From the NCBI GenBank assembly GCA_007115705.1, contig QXEO01000727.1, positions 501,772 to 565,771 of the forward strand: 64,000 nucleotides of DNA, written 5' to 3'. Positions 11,610 through 22,377 of this stretch are shown here, piece after piece (within the stretch, counting starts at the first letter, position 1; each line of letters starts with the position of its first letter). A program made the position numbers and the translations under genes. Under the pieces are notes generated by a model, which was given only the letters and a program-made list of their open reading frames with translations, did no database searches and was not told where the DNA came from. Origin of the DNA: Dactylis glomerata. Its lineage: Eukaryota; Streptophyta; Magnoliopsida; Poales; Poaceae.

Positions 11610-14022
11610 TGAAAGGACACAGATGTCGCCTAGAGGGGGGGGGGTGAATAGGCGATTAAAACTTTTACGAAAGGCTTGTACAAATGCGGAAATAAACTAA
11701 CGTTTAATTTGACAAGCTTACAAAACCTAATAAACTAGGCTCACCTATGTGTACCAACAGCTTATGCTAAGCAAGACAAGTAGCAAGGTGATAGCAAGAT
11801 ATATAACTTTAAGCACAATGGCTATCACCAATGTAAAGTGCATAAGTAGTGGAGCTCGGATAAGAGTTACCGAGGCACGAAGGAGACGAAGATGTATCCC
11901 GAAGTTCACTTCCAAAGGAAGCTAGTCTCCGTTGGAGAGGTGTGGTGGCTTAATGCACTCCGAACGCCACAAAGGCCTCACCTTGAGATGTGGTAGCACA
12001 ATGCTCACCAAATGCCACAAAGGCTCACCTCAAGATGCGGAGGCACGCTACACACCGAACGCCACAAAGGCTCACCTTATTCTCCTCGTGCCCTCGCACA
12101 AAGCAAGATGCCACGATCCACTATGGGACACTTGAGGGCGGTCACCGAACCCGTACAAGCTTGGGGCAATCTCCACAACTTAATTGGAGGCTCCCAAGAA
12201 TCGCCACAAAGGCACCACAAAGGTTGGGGAATCTCCACAACTTAATTGGAGGCCCCAAGTATATGCCACAAAGGCCACTAAGCCGTCTAGGGTTCCAAGA
12301 ACCCAAGAGTAATAAGCTCACAACTTCCACTTACCGAATCTCCGAGGAGAACTCAAACCGATGCACCAAATGCAATGGCAAGAGCACACAAAGTGCTCAA
12401 ATCCTTCTCACTCAAATCCTACCAAAGCAACTAATGCTATGGAGAGATATGAGAGGAAGAACAAAGGAAATCCACAAAGAACTCCAAGATCTAGATCCAA
12501 TAGGTTCCCCTCACTTAGAGGAGATTTTGATTGGTGGAAGGATAGATCTAGATCTCCTCTCTCTTTTCCCTCAAGAAGATGCAAGAATCATTGGAGGGAT
12601 TGAGAGATAGAGCAAAGCTTCAAGGTCAACAATGGAGGAGAGAGAGAATGAAGCCAGCCCAGCCCAAGGAGGAAGAAGGGGGCCTTTTATAGGTCCCCCA
12701 CGAAAACTAGCCGTTGCTGGGCACTTACCCCGGAGTCTCCGGCCTTTGGAGGGCGGAGACTCCGGGCAGGGGCTAAAAAGCCTCCGCCCCCATCTCTGCA
12801 CTGAGCGACACCTCGAGTTTTCGAGGTCCGGAGACTTGGGCCGGAGTCTCCGGTCCCTAGGGGCCGGAGACTTTGACCTGGAAAAGTACCCAGAGGTTCC
12901 GGGCCAAATCTCCGGACGAAAAACGGCGAAAACACATTTTGGGCCGGAGTCTCCGGTCCTACGAGGCCGGAGTCTCCGGCCCTGGAAAAGGCAGAAACAG
13001 CTGAAACCAAAACGACCATAACTTGAGCGTCCGGACTCCGTTTTTGATGATCTTGAGCTCGTTGGAATCACAACAACGAGCTCTATAAGAATATGCATAG
13101 AAACATCATAGTCCAACAAGTGAGGATAAAACCACATGATGAGAGGTTTGACCTCTCTTCAAAGACGAACCGGTAAAACCTCCAAACACCAAAAACTCAA
13201 TAAGTGTTTCATGCAAAATCCGTTTTTGATGAGCTAGAGCTTGTCATGGAAATAACCACAAGCTCTAGAACCTCACATAGATAAAAGCCAAATAAGAACC
13301 AAGAAAGATGATGCCAAGAATGCAAAGGTTTGAGCTCTCTTCGAATGATGCGATTAAGTTACTCACTCGAGAGCCCCTCTTGATAGTACGGCTACCAATC
13401 CTATAACCCGGTCTCTCAACTAACATCATGAGACCGATAAGAAAGAAACCCTATCAATATCATACCTTTGCCTTGAGCAAAATCCACTTGATCTAGATGA
13501 TAACCGTCTTGTCTTCCTCAAGTTGGAACACCTTTCTTGATCTTGCTTGCTTGGTGAAGTCTTGCGAATTGCTCCCCCATACACCACTATGGGAAAGACT
13601 CTCTTTAAGCATATCTTCACTTATCCATGATCACAATATATATGGCAAGCTTCAAGCATATGATCTCTTCTAGATTCCATCTTGAACTTGCGCTTCGGCT
13701 TGATCAATTCTTGAATCAACTCTTCTTTCTCCACAATGATGGTGTCTTGAAGATTCACATGAGTGCTCACTCAATCTTATTCTTCAAGACACACTTGATA
13801 TAGGCTCAACTAGTTTATGATCAATCTTTGGATAACTACTTGAATAACACCTTGGCCATCACATAATCTTCTTCATTGTCTTCTTCATACAACCTTGAAA
13901 CCAACAAATGGTTCAAGCATTGTCTATGGACAAGCCCTACAAATATAACTTAATGAAAACATTAGTCCATAGGGATTGTCATTAATTACCAAAACCACAC
14001 ATGGGGGCTCCATGCTCTTTCA
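11610..14022 (-). repeat. Sirevirus 5' LTR
   Basis: 2413 bp, ending TG...CA on either strand. It carries repeated CCGGAGTCTCCGG palindromes around 12730-12985. It lacks one 23-bp repeat unit present in the other LTR, which accounts exactly for the length difference. LTR-internal reading frames, including one of 206 codons, are shared by every copy because the LTRs are near identical; I do not treat them as genes. Confidence 0.92.
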
Positions 14023-16519
14023 ACCGGGATACCCCATTCAGCCGCCCACTTCTTTGCTAATTCCAAATCTTGCCCCTACACCAGAGAGGGAACATTCTCG
14101 GGTAACACCCTGAGGGGTGGGATCGACTGTTTGGCCTGTTGTCCAAGCTGAGGAACGTCTGATCTTTTTTTGCTTGTAGTTGAACTTGATTTGCTCCCAC
14201 TTGCACGTGATCTGCTCTTTTGCCCTTCCTTCTGCAATGTGCGTGTATAGTCGTCAGGCTTATGGTGTAAGTCATACTGTGATGGAAGGGTCATGAAGTA
14301 TTTTGCATATGCTATTTGCTTCTCGGTGTATTCCGGGCGGGGCTCGGGTTCCTTCTTTTTCATCTGCGCATCATAATGTTCCTTTGCTATCCTGGCGTTT
14401 TCCTCATCGGTACGATCATAAGGTCTGATAGGAAGATTAGCATGAGGTACCTTTGGGAGGGGCGACAGTTTGCGCTTTGGGGAGCTCCGTCGCTTAGAAC
14501 TCATCGACGGAGCGTTCTTGCTGGCACGCTTCCGCTTAGTATCCTTAGCGGGGGGCGGCGGAGACGGCCGACCCAAGTCCGGCGGCGGTGATCGAGATGG
14601 ACTCGTGTTGTGGTGGCCGTCGTCATGTGGAGGGCTTGGAGGTGATGGAGGTGTAGGTGACCTGCGACGACTCGGAGGCGGTGTTGTCCTTGGGGCCGAG
14701 CCTGGAAGCTTGATGTAGTTCTTGTCCCATAGGATGACTCCACCCAGTACTTCTCCGAGTGTCCTCTCATCTTCGGGTCCAGCCATGTCGAGCTCCATAT
14801 CATGAAACCCCGCCATGATTTCATCCACCCCGACTTTAGCAAAGCCAGCTGGAATCTCACGGCCATCCAGCGTGCATCAGGGCCAGAAGGTAAAGCTTGT
14901 CCGACGGCCACCTTCATGGATATGTTCTTGAATTTCTGATGGAGTTCACATGATGTTGACTCCTTGATTCCATCCACGGGGTAGCCGGGACCGCCCTCTA
15001 TCATTCTTCGTGCATCGTCGGGCGGGGCCTCAGATTCAGCCACGCTGCTTTTCCGCTTAGATGGGGCGCCGGTAATATCGAGTGCAGGATCTTCCTGGCG
15101 CGCTACTCCTCTAAGCTCGTCAATCTGCTTCTGTTGCTCGTTAAGCCTGGCAAGCAACTGGTTGAACTTGTCATTCTCCTCATCCTGCTGTCGCTTCTTT
15201 GCTCTCGCTCGGCTTTTGTAAGTGTCTTGGTCTCTGGCAAACCCAAGCCACCACGGGTAAGAAGGACCGAAGCCTCGCGTTCGTCCTCCATGTTCGTCAT
15301 TGCCGAGGACCAGTGTGAGCAAATCTTTCTCTCTATCTGCAGTGAACTGTCTTTTTCCCTCTTTAATTTCTTTCACTATCTTTTTCCAATTCTCCCTGGG
15401 TATCCTAAGACCGTCACTGCAGATGAGGTCCCCTGTTTCTTCGTCGTACGAACCACCATGCGCAAGGAACCAATTCCTTGCTCTCAATTCCCACTCATCA
15501 CGGATGGGTTCAGGTACGATGCCTTTAGCTAGCAGATCTTGCTCTTTCTTATCCCACTTTGGGATGGCAGTCTCATAGCCCCCTGGCCCCAGCGTGTGGT
15601 GATATTTCTTCTTGTCGGCATTTTTCTTGTTCTTTTCTGATAATGCCTTGGCATCTTCTGACTGCTTGTACTCCAGAAATGCCTTCCAGTGATTCGCCTG
15701 CTTGGCTAGATACCCCTCGAATACTGGCACTTTCTTTGTCTTCAGATAGTCTTGCCATAGCTTCTTCTTCCAGCTACGGAACAGTTCGGCCATCTTCTTT
15801 AGAGTCCACTGCTTGACTTTGGCCCTCAGTTTATTTGCGGCGTCTTGATTCTCACATTCTGGCAGGTTGAAATGTGACATGATATCATTCCAAAGATTAT
15901 CTTTGTACCTTTCGGCGACATAGTCACTATCGGCTGCCCCTTTGCGCTTGTTCCACTCCCGAACGCTGATCGGGACGTGATCCCTAACGAGAACTCCGCA
16001 TTGCTTCTTGAATGTGTCAGCAGCATTCTTAGGAAGCTTTGGTTCGCCCGTAGGCAATATCACCTCAAAGGTGTAATGCGTCCGTGCGTCCAACTTTTTA
16101 GTCGGGCCTCGTTTCGTAGCTTTGCTCGATGTGGAGGCCTAAGAGGGAGAAACATTCGTCAAATGAATGTATATGTATACAATATAGAGCTATCTCCAAT
16201 ATTTTTCACATATTACAAGTGATTGTCGAACTTCATATGTATACCTCGCCGGACTTTATTATTTCTCCACCGGCTTCTCCACCGGCTTCTCCACCGGCTT
16301 CTCCATCAGTGGAGCTATCACCTTCTCCGTCATTGGAGCTATCTCCGGCCCCATCGGCTTCATCTTCGTGTCGATCGACCTCCATTCCATCTCCGGAGGG
16401 GCTCAGAAACGACAACGGAGATTCAGCTCGTTCAATGTCGGGGGCGTCTTTGATTATATCTTCGAGAAGTTCTTCCTCTTCGAGGTTCCTGCTATGTGGA
16501 TCCATAGTTTCTGCAAAAT

Positions 16520-17490
16520 ACCGACATTTGATTAACTAATAAATTCTATTTCTATTTGCAAAGTAATTCTATTTCTATTTGCAAAGTAATTCTATTTCTA
16601 TTTGCAAAGTAATTCTATTTCTATTTGCAAAGTAATTCTATTTCTATTTGCAAAGTAATTCTATTTCTATTTGCAAAGTAATTCTATTTCTATTTGCAAA
16701 GTAATTCTATTTCTATTTGCAAAGTAATTCTATTTCTATTTGCAAAGTAATTCTATTTCTATTTGCAAAGTAATTCTATTTCTATTTGCAAAGTAATTCT
16801 ATTTCTATTTGCAAAGTAATTCTATTTCTATTTGCAAAGTAATTCTATTTCTATTTGCAAAGTAATTCTATTTCTATTTGCAAAGTAATTCTATTTCTAT
16901 TTAATTCTATTTCTATTTGCAAAGTAATTCTATTTTTTCTAACCTATTTCTATTTGCAAAATAATTCTATTTTTAATTGCAAAGTAATTCTATTTCTATT
17001 TGCAAAGTAATTCTATTTTTTCTAACTTATTTCTATTTGCTATTTTTTCTAACTTATTTCTATTTGCTATTTTTTCTAAATTATTTCTATTTGCTATTTT
17101 TTCTAACTTATTTCTATTTGCTATTTTTTCTAACTTATTTCTATTTGCTATTTCTATTACACACTAACAAATAATAAATTCTAACAATTCTATCTAAAAA
17201 TTCCTAACAATTCTATCTAAAAATTCTATTTGCTATTTGCTATTGCTATTTTTTCTAAAAATTCTATTTGCTATTTGCTATTTGCTATTGCTATTTTTTC
17301 TAACAATTCTATTTGCTATATGCTATTGCTATTTTTTCTAAAAATTCTATTTGCTATTTGCTATTGCTATTTGCTATTTGCTATTGCTATTTTTTCTAAC
17401 AATTCTATTTGCTATATGCTATTGCTATTTTTTCTAAAAATTCTATCTAAAAATTCTATTTGCTAACCTAACACTAACAATTATATCTAA
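16520..17490. repeat. AT-rich tandem arrays in the ORF2 leader intron
   Basis: From about 16535 to 16920 a 22-bp unit (core TTCTATTTCTATTTGC) repeats about 17 times almost without change. It passes into a unit of about 28 bp (TTTTTTCTAACTTATTTC) repeated about five times at 17015-17150, then degenerate TTGCTAT-rich arrays to 17460. On the minus strand a splice acceptor TTTTGCAG lies just before the ORF2 start codon, so the array probably sits in an intron of the 5' leader. Reading frames across it are low-complexity artefacts. Confidence 0.85.
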
Positions 17491-17519
17491 AATTAAAAAA
17501 AACCTAACCTAACACTAAC

Positions 17520-17745
17520 AAAGGGGCGGCGCGGCGGGCGGGCGTCTCACCGAGGGGTGGCGGCGGTGGTCAGAGGGGTGGCGTCGCGGCGGCGCGGCGC
17601 GGCGGGGCTCGGTGGCGGCGCGCCGGCGAGTTTTCGCGCAGCCGCAACGATCGGCGCAGAGCTCTCCTCGCGCGCGTCGTCGACTCCTGCAAATGGCTAA
17701 GTGTCCGGGGAGGAAGAAGAGGAGGAAGGGGCGGGCTTATATACC
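17520..17745 (-). promoter_or_regulatory. ORF2 promoter and GC-rich leader
   Basis: A TATA box (minus strand TATATAAG, about 17736-17743) lies upstream of a GC-rich leader that probably forms the first untranslated exon of ORF2. It sits directly beside the internal TTTAGTCCCGG array. Transcription start and splice donor are inferred. Confidence 0.6.
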
Positions 17746-17915
17746 CCAACCCTTTAGTCCCGGCTCGGGGCTTAAACCGGGACTAAAGGGGGGCCTTTAG
17801 TCCCGGTTTAAGCCCCCAGCCGGGACTAAAGGGTTTTGGGGGGGCGGTTCCAGTTCGCGCCCGAGCCCCCCCCTTTAGTCCCGGCTGGTGACTCGAGCCG
17901 GGACTAAAGGTGAAA
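17746..17915. repeat. Internal copy of the CACTA subterminal array
   Basis: About five copies of TTTAGTCCCGG or CCGGGACTAAAG in inverted pairs, the same motif as at both ends of the element. It lies mid-element just upstream of the ORF2 TATA box. If the ORF2 protein binds this motif, as TnpA does in Spm, it would control its own promoter; that is inference. Confidence 0.75.
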
Positions 17916-17984
17916 TAAATGCGCGCCAGTTATGATTTTTTTCAGATTTCATTTCAAAACTATTTTATTTGAAATTTGAATTGA

Positions 17985-18600
17985 ATAACTTCTGTATAGT
18001 TTAGAATTTGAAAAAACTATGAAAATGAAAAGTGTTTGAAATTGAATAACTAATTCAAAACTATTTTCTATTTTCAAAATTAATTATTTTAACTATCCAA
18101 ACTATTAACTATTTTGCCATTTTCAATTAAAATTATGTTTATTAATATTCTTTTGTATAGTTTAGAATTTGAAAAAACTATGAAAATGAAAAGTGTTTGA
18201 AATTGAATAACTAATTCAAAACTATTTTCTATTTTCAAAATTAATTATTTTAACTATCCAAACTATTAACTATTTTGCCATTTTCAATTAAAAATTATGT
18301 TTATTAATATTCTTTTTGTATATTTGAGAATTTGACAAAACTATGAAAATGAAAAGTGTTTGAAATTGAATAAATAATTCAAAACTATTTTCTATTTTAA
18401 AAATTAATTATTTTAACTGTCCAAACTATTAACTATTTTGCCATTTTCAATTAAAAATTATGTTTATTAATATTCTTTTTGTATATTTGAGAATTTGACA
18501 AAACTATGAAAATGAAAAGTGTTTGAAATTGAATAAATAATTCAAAACTATTTTCTATTTTAAAAATTAATTATTTCAAAACTATTAACTATTTTGCCAT
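17985..18600. repeat. About 162-bp AT-rich tandem repeat, nearly four copies
   Basis: Units beginning near 17991, 18152, 18316 and 18479 share words such as GAATTTG, CTATGAAAATGAAAAGTG and TTTGCCATTTTCAATTAAA. The last copy is partial. The units drift apart (TAGTTTAG versus TATTTGAG), so the array is not recent. It fills the spacer between the two CACTA genes and is non-coding. Confidence 0.85.
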
Positions 18601-19305
18601 CGGCTCCGGCAAGGTCTGCCAAGTCGTGCACGCCGACATCCAGGTACCAACAGACGCGCGCAGCGCAGCTCCCCAGACCGGCGCCTTAACTCCATGCATG
18701 AACACCTGCGCTAATGAATTTTGTGGCTGCTTGGGACTCGCAGGGTGTGGACGCGTTCCCCAGACCGTCCGTCCGCCCCGCGTTGATAGAAGACGCTGAC
18801 CATTTCGATCGTTCGCCTGCCGCACGCTGTCATCCGTGGTTGTCTCGTCTCTATCATGGCTGGATAGAACGGGAGATAAGATTCAGTAGAGGCTGGCTTA
18901 ATTTGTCATTTGCATGTGTCTCCTTGTTCAATGTATGTCCCAGTTCTTTAGTTTAGTTTGAACTATGCGTGAGTTCTATTCGTGGTGCTTGTGATAGCTC
19001 TGTTTGTTTCTTTGGCAATTTACCCACTGGTCTAGTATTCTGAAAAGCCCGTTTGAATGCGTTTAGACCAATCAAACTTCTAGAAGATGCGATGAATATC
19101 TATTGACTTCATGCGAGAACACAAGAGATAATAATTTTACGATGAAACACTCAGGAGGTTTTTTTCTTCTACCAAATTTGTTTACGAAGGCTTTTTTTCT
19201 AAAGAGCGGTGTAACCGTGTCTGTCGTAGCCATGGAGAATCTTCATCATGCATTACATAAAAGGTTTAATACATTATTACATTATTGCACCAACATTCCT
19301 ATCTA
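18601..19305. other. CACTA inter-gene spacer with a GC-rich island
   Basis: The first 250 bp are GC-rich and abruptly unlike the AT-rich array before them; they could be a captured host-gene fragment, but I cannot identify a protein. The phrase GTCGTAGCCATGGAGAATC occurs twice (about 19222 and 19325), so the 3' end of the TNP2 coding region has been locally duplicated into its own trailer. Confidence 0.45.
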
Positions 19306-20358
19306 TTATTTCTGTTTTCTTCTGGGTCGTAGCCATGGAGAATCTTCATCATTCAGTAGGATGCTTGGGTCAGTTTTCACTTTGAAGGGCGGAATTTCAT
19401 GAAACTTATTATAATCTACTGACATGTCTGTCTTGTCATCTACTCCCACGATGTTTCTTTTCCCTGAAAGAACTATGTGGCGCTTTGGCTCATCGGACAA
19501 TGTCTTCTTTTGCTGATTTCTTTTTCTCGTTTTTGTAGACATGTCCTTCACATAGAAAACCTGAGCGACATCGTTGGCTAGGACGAATGGTTCATCCATG
19601 TACGCAAGATTGTTGAGATCCACTGTTGTCATACCGTACTTTTGGTCTACAACTACCCCGCCTCCTGTCAGCTTCACCCATTTGCACCGAAACAAAGGGA
19701 TCTTAAAAGTAGGTCCATAGTCAAGTTCCCATATCTCCTCTATGTACCCGTAATATGTTTCCAAACAGTGCCCATTCTCGTCTGTTGCATCAAAGCGGAC
19801 ACCACTGTTTTGGTTGGTGCTCTTTTTATCTTGCGCAACCGTGTAAAATGTATTCCCATTTATCTCGTACCCTTGGAAAGTACATATAGTAGAAGATGGT
19901 GGCCTGGCCAAACAGTACAGCTGATCTCCAACGGTGTCATCATTCATGAGATGTGTCTGCAACCAACTGCCGAAAGTCTTCTCGTGTTCCCCTTTAATCC
20001 AAGAGTCAGTCTTCCCCGGGTTTTCGGAGCGTAGAATATTCTTGTGTCTCATGATATACGGAGCCACCACGGTGGAATTGTGTAGAACTGTGTAGTGTGC
20101 TTGAGAGAAAGAATGCCCGTCCATACATACTTTTGCTTTCCGTCCTAGTGTGCCTTTTCCTGTCAGCCTACCCTCATACCGAGATTCAGGAACACCAATC
20201 GGCTTAAGGTCAGGAAGAAAGTCCACACAAAACTCAATGACCTCCTCTGTTCAATAGCCCTTGGAGATGCTTCCTTCTGGCCTAGCACGGTTACGAACAT
20301 ATTTCTTTAAGACTCCCATGAACCTCTCGAAGGGGAACATATTATGTAGAAACACAGG

Positions 20359-20695
20359 TGACGAGGGGTTAACTCGCAAATGTCCTAGATGAAGGACTTA
20401 GGATCGGGGGAAGATAGGGCGTCGGATGAACTCGAAGGTAAAGTTAGTCAAAATAGATGTATATCGAAAGTAAACTTGGGTGTTCAACCTGGCTTGCTTT
20501 CAATCTGCCCTCCACCGTCCTCTCCTGGCCCCTATATATAGGTGGCCAGGTCTCGAGGATCGGGTCGGGTTCGATACAGATTACAAATATCGACATATGG
20601 TAATAACTCGTATTCGACTATCATTACAGTTGGGCCTAGCTTAACGGGCCTCAGGGGTACTCAACTAACGGGCTCTAGTAATTATACCCTTGTCA
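20359..20695 (-). repeat. Tat element 3' LTR
   Basis: 337 bp with TG...CA ends. It reads normally through CGATCCTAAGTCC to CCCCTCGTCA (minus strand). Compared with the 5' LTR I see about two substitutions, a 1-bp indel and the inversion described separately. Confidence 0.9.
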
Positions 20696-20710
20696 GTAGC
20701 CCCTGAGATT
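20696..20710 (-). promoter_or_regulatory. Tat element polypurine tract
   Basis: Minus strand AATCTCAGGGGCTAC lies directly before the 3' LTR start TGACAAGGG. Confidence 0.6.
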
Positions 20711-21600
20711 CTACCAGAATTGCAGATTCAGGTTGAATCTCTAATCTTCAAATCTCCGACTTGGATAATTCTTCATCTTCTTCAAATCTTCGACTTGGTC
20801 TTTCGACTTATGATAATGATAATTCGCTCGCAAGGGGTCTCGATGAGCAAGCCTGACAACTCTGACGGATCAAGAGGTCAGTTAACTGCCGGAACAGATA
20901 CTTGTCACCTACTTCAAATTCAATCCCCTTGGACTTGAATTCGGGATACCGGTCAAACTCACTCTTTTGCCTCATTTAGGACTTACAAAAAATGAGTCCC
21001 AGTGGTTCTCAGGGTACCCAGTGCGTCCACCAGGATTTTCTTCGCGTCGTAGACACGGATACATACCAGCAGAGCGCATCCATGTGCGTATACTAGGCCA
21101 CACAGGACGGATCCCGGGGTCTTACCTTCGTGATAAATCACGGCATTCGAGTTTCGTTGCGATAACGCAACTCGAGAATCTTATGTCGCAGTCAAAGTTT
21201 GACTGGAAATATTCGGGTTTCTACAACCATAAAACTCGCTCCCGATGGGAGTAATTTCTCTTCAATTTGTCGACTACGTAGTCGAAGTTTTGTATGTTTA
21301 TCCTTCTGCAATTTCAATATTGACTATTTCATCTCTATCGGGTGCGCGCTCAGCGCTCCCGATGGGAGTAGCCCCCGAGGCTATGTTTGGCAACTTGTAG
21401 TCAAGCATAGGCTCAAAGTTCAGCTCTTCTGTCTCCTGTCGACCTTTTACTATTTGACGAGCCCCCGAGTCCAAGTCGAGGTTTCCATATCGCGCGATCA
21501 TAGTCTCCTGTCTTGTTTTTCCTTATTGATATTATCGTCTGCTGTACGCAGAATTTAACTCCTACTTAAAATTTGTTTGTGGGCTGCGCTGTAGCACGGG
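20711..21600. other. Tat element 3' spacer, upstream of the antisense gene
   Basis: No coding frame is supported. The small palindrome CTCCCGATGGGAGTA occurs twice (near 21239 and 21357). On the plus strand this stretch would be the promoter region of the antisense gene. Confidence 0.5.
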
Positions 21601-21618
21601 GGCCCAATAATACGCGCT

Positions 21619-21626
21619 TATAAATA
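21619..21626 (+). promoter_or_regulatory. TATA box of the antisense B3/AT-hook gene
   Basis: TATAAATA on the plus strand, 105 bp upstream of the start codon. A CT-rich leader follows, typical of plant 5' untranslated regions. Confidence 0.7.
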
Positions 21627-21730
21627 AAGCACCATCTGGTAAAGATAAAAACCCTATCAGATTCTTTCCTCCGCCGCATCATCTTTTCTCCTCCATCTAG
21701 GGTTTTTCTGAGGTTTTCTCTCTCGCACTC

Positions 21731-22300
21731 ATGGCAGATGCTGCAGGCTCCCGCCTGAACCTTGGTTCCCCGGCGGCACCACGAGGTCGGGGTCGCCCTC
21801 GCGGCAGCAAAAACAAGAACACCGCACCAGCTGCCGCAGGAACTTCATCAGATGCTCCGGCTAAGCGCCGTCCCGGCCGCCCACCTGGTAGCAAGAACAA
21901 ACCCAAAGTGACTAACGTCACTCCAGGTCCAATCGCTCCTCCATCTGCTGCTCCAGCTGCTCCTGCTGTACCTCCCCGTATCTTTTCTTTCCTTTGCATT
22001 GCCATGGCGCAATGCCGTGAGATTCAGCGCTTGCCGCTAGATTTCACGAAGTTTATGGATGGCCGCGAACTGCGAGAGGTGGTTCTTCGTGAACATTCTG
22101 GCGGTGGCATCCCCTATGAGGTGGAGGTGTGGTATGATGGCGACGGCGAGCAATACTTCAGAGGTGGCTGGTCGCAATTTGCTGAGGACCACGACATCCA
22201 TCAAGGCTTCATCATGGCCTTCGACTTCCACGTCGGTACGTCGAAGTTTGACGTGAAGATCTATAATGGCACTCTTTGCCAGAAGAAGTATGAAGCTTGA
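21731..22300 (+). CDS. Antisense AT-hook and B3-like DNA-binding protein in the Tat element
   Basis: An intact 189-residue frame on the plus strand, opposite to the retrotransposon's own genes, between integrase and the 3' LTR. Residues 18-27 and 46-55 are two AT-hooks (GRGRPRGSK and RRPGRPPGSK), which bind the minor groove of AT-rich DNA. A Pro/Ala linker follows, then at about 98-185 a B3-like fold: LPLDFTKFM, the EVEVWYDGDGEQYF strand pair, GGWSQFAEDHDIHQG, and FDVKIYNGT. It has its own TATA box, leader and an AATAAA at 22372-22377. Extra antisense genes at this position are known in Tat elements such as Grande and RIRE2. The AT-hook/B3 pairing suggests a nuclear, chromatin-binding protein, possibly a regulator or targeting factor; that is inference. 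No break is seen although pol is ruined. Confidence 0.85.
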   Translation: MADAAGSRLNLGSPAAPRGRGRPRGSKNKNTAPAAAGTSSDAPAKRRPGRPPGSKNKPKVTNVTPGPIAPPSAAPAAPAVPPRIFSFLCIAMAQCREIQRLPLDFTKFMDGRELREVVLREHSGGGIPYEVEVWYDGDGEQYFRGGWSQFAEDHDIHQGFIMAFDFHVGTSKFDVKIYNGTLCQKKYEA

Positions 22301-22371
22301 AGCCCTCTTTTATTAGGATCTGTTATCCATGTAATTTCGTTTGACAATGTCCTTCCTGCAATGATATTTGC

Positions 22372-22377
22372 AATAAA
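22372..22377 (+). terminator. Polyadenylation signal of the antisense gene
   Basis: AATAAA 72 bp after the stop codon, in an AT-rich trailer. Confidence 0.55.

Larger units (their letters stand above)
2935..14022 (-). mobile_element. Sirevirus-type Copia LTR retrotransposon, gag only
   Basis: An 11,088-bp element in minus orientation between ACCGG duplications (2930-2934 and 14023-14027). It has near-identical LTRs of 2436 and 2413 bp, a tRNA-Met-type primer-binding site next to the 5' LTR, and a polypurine tract next to the 3' LTR. It encodes a 791-residue gag but no protease, integrase or reverse transcriptase. The long LTRs, large coiled-coil gag and repeated polypurine-like motifs fit the Sirevirus lineage; a Maximus-type Triticeae family is likely but unproven. 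I counted about nine substitutions between the LTRs by eye (roughly 0.4%), so the insertion is young. It must have moved using enzymes supplied by another element. It interrupts CACTA ORF2. Confidence 0.88.
1587..16505 (-). pseudogene. CACTA ORF2: TnpA-like plus Ulp1-type (C48) protease, disrupted
   Basis: A second CACTA gene, read on the minus strand. Exon 1 is 16505-16245, with a clean GT donor. Exon 2 starts at 16138 and holds the basic, coiled-coil TnpA-like region (motifs such as FPPSYPWW-type GFGPSYPWWLG and a Q-rich helix KQIDELRG). It then runs into a proline- and serine-rich linker. After the Sirevirus (2935-14022) the same exon resumes at 2934. It is followed by smaller exons near 2525-2355, 2271-2161, 2055-1991, 1910-1816 and 1720-1587. 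These encode a Ulp1-like cysteine protease: His in FHWILLDI, Asp in VDAFDP, Gln in CDQQPRG, Cys in HLCGYY. Breaks: a 1-nt loss near 14867, an in-frame TAG at 14074-14076, and the retrotransposon. TnpA-like proteins bind element ends; the role of the protease is unknown. Exon edges after 2638 are by eye. Confidence 0.85.

Noticed and set aside
14501..14830. Arg/His-rich C-terminus of the 530-codon ORF2 frame
   Set aside because: It is a wrong-frame tail after the 1-nt loss near 14867; the proper frame continues from about 14828.
16535..16920. CRISPR-like look of the 22-bp repeat array
   Set aside because: Units are contiguous with no unique spacers, and the context is a plant transposon.
16977..17466. 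Hydrophobic frames (FFLTYFYLL repeats) resembling membrane segments
   Set aside because: Pure translation of the TTTTTTCTAACTTATTTC array.
18600..18660. Possible ATP-synthase-beta-like fragment (GKVCQVV)
   Set aside because: Only seven residues resemble it and the following sequence does not; insufficient to name.
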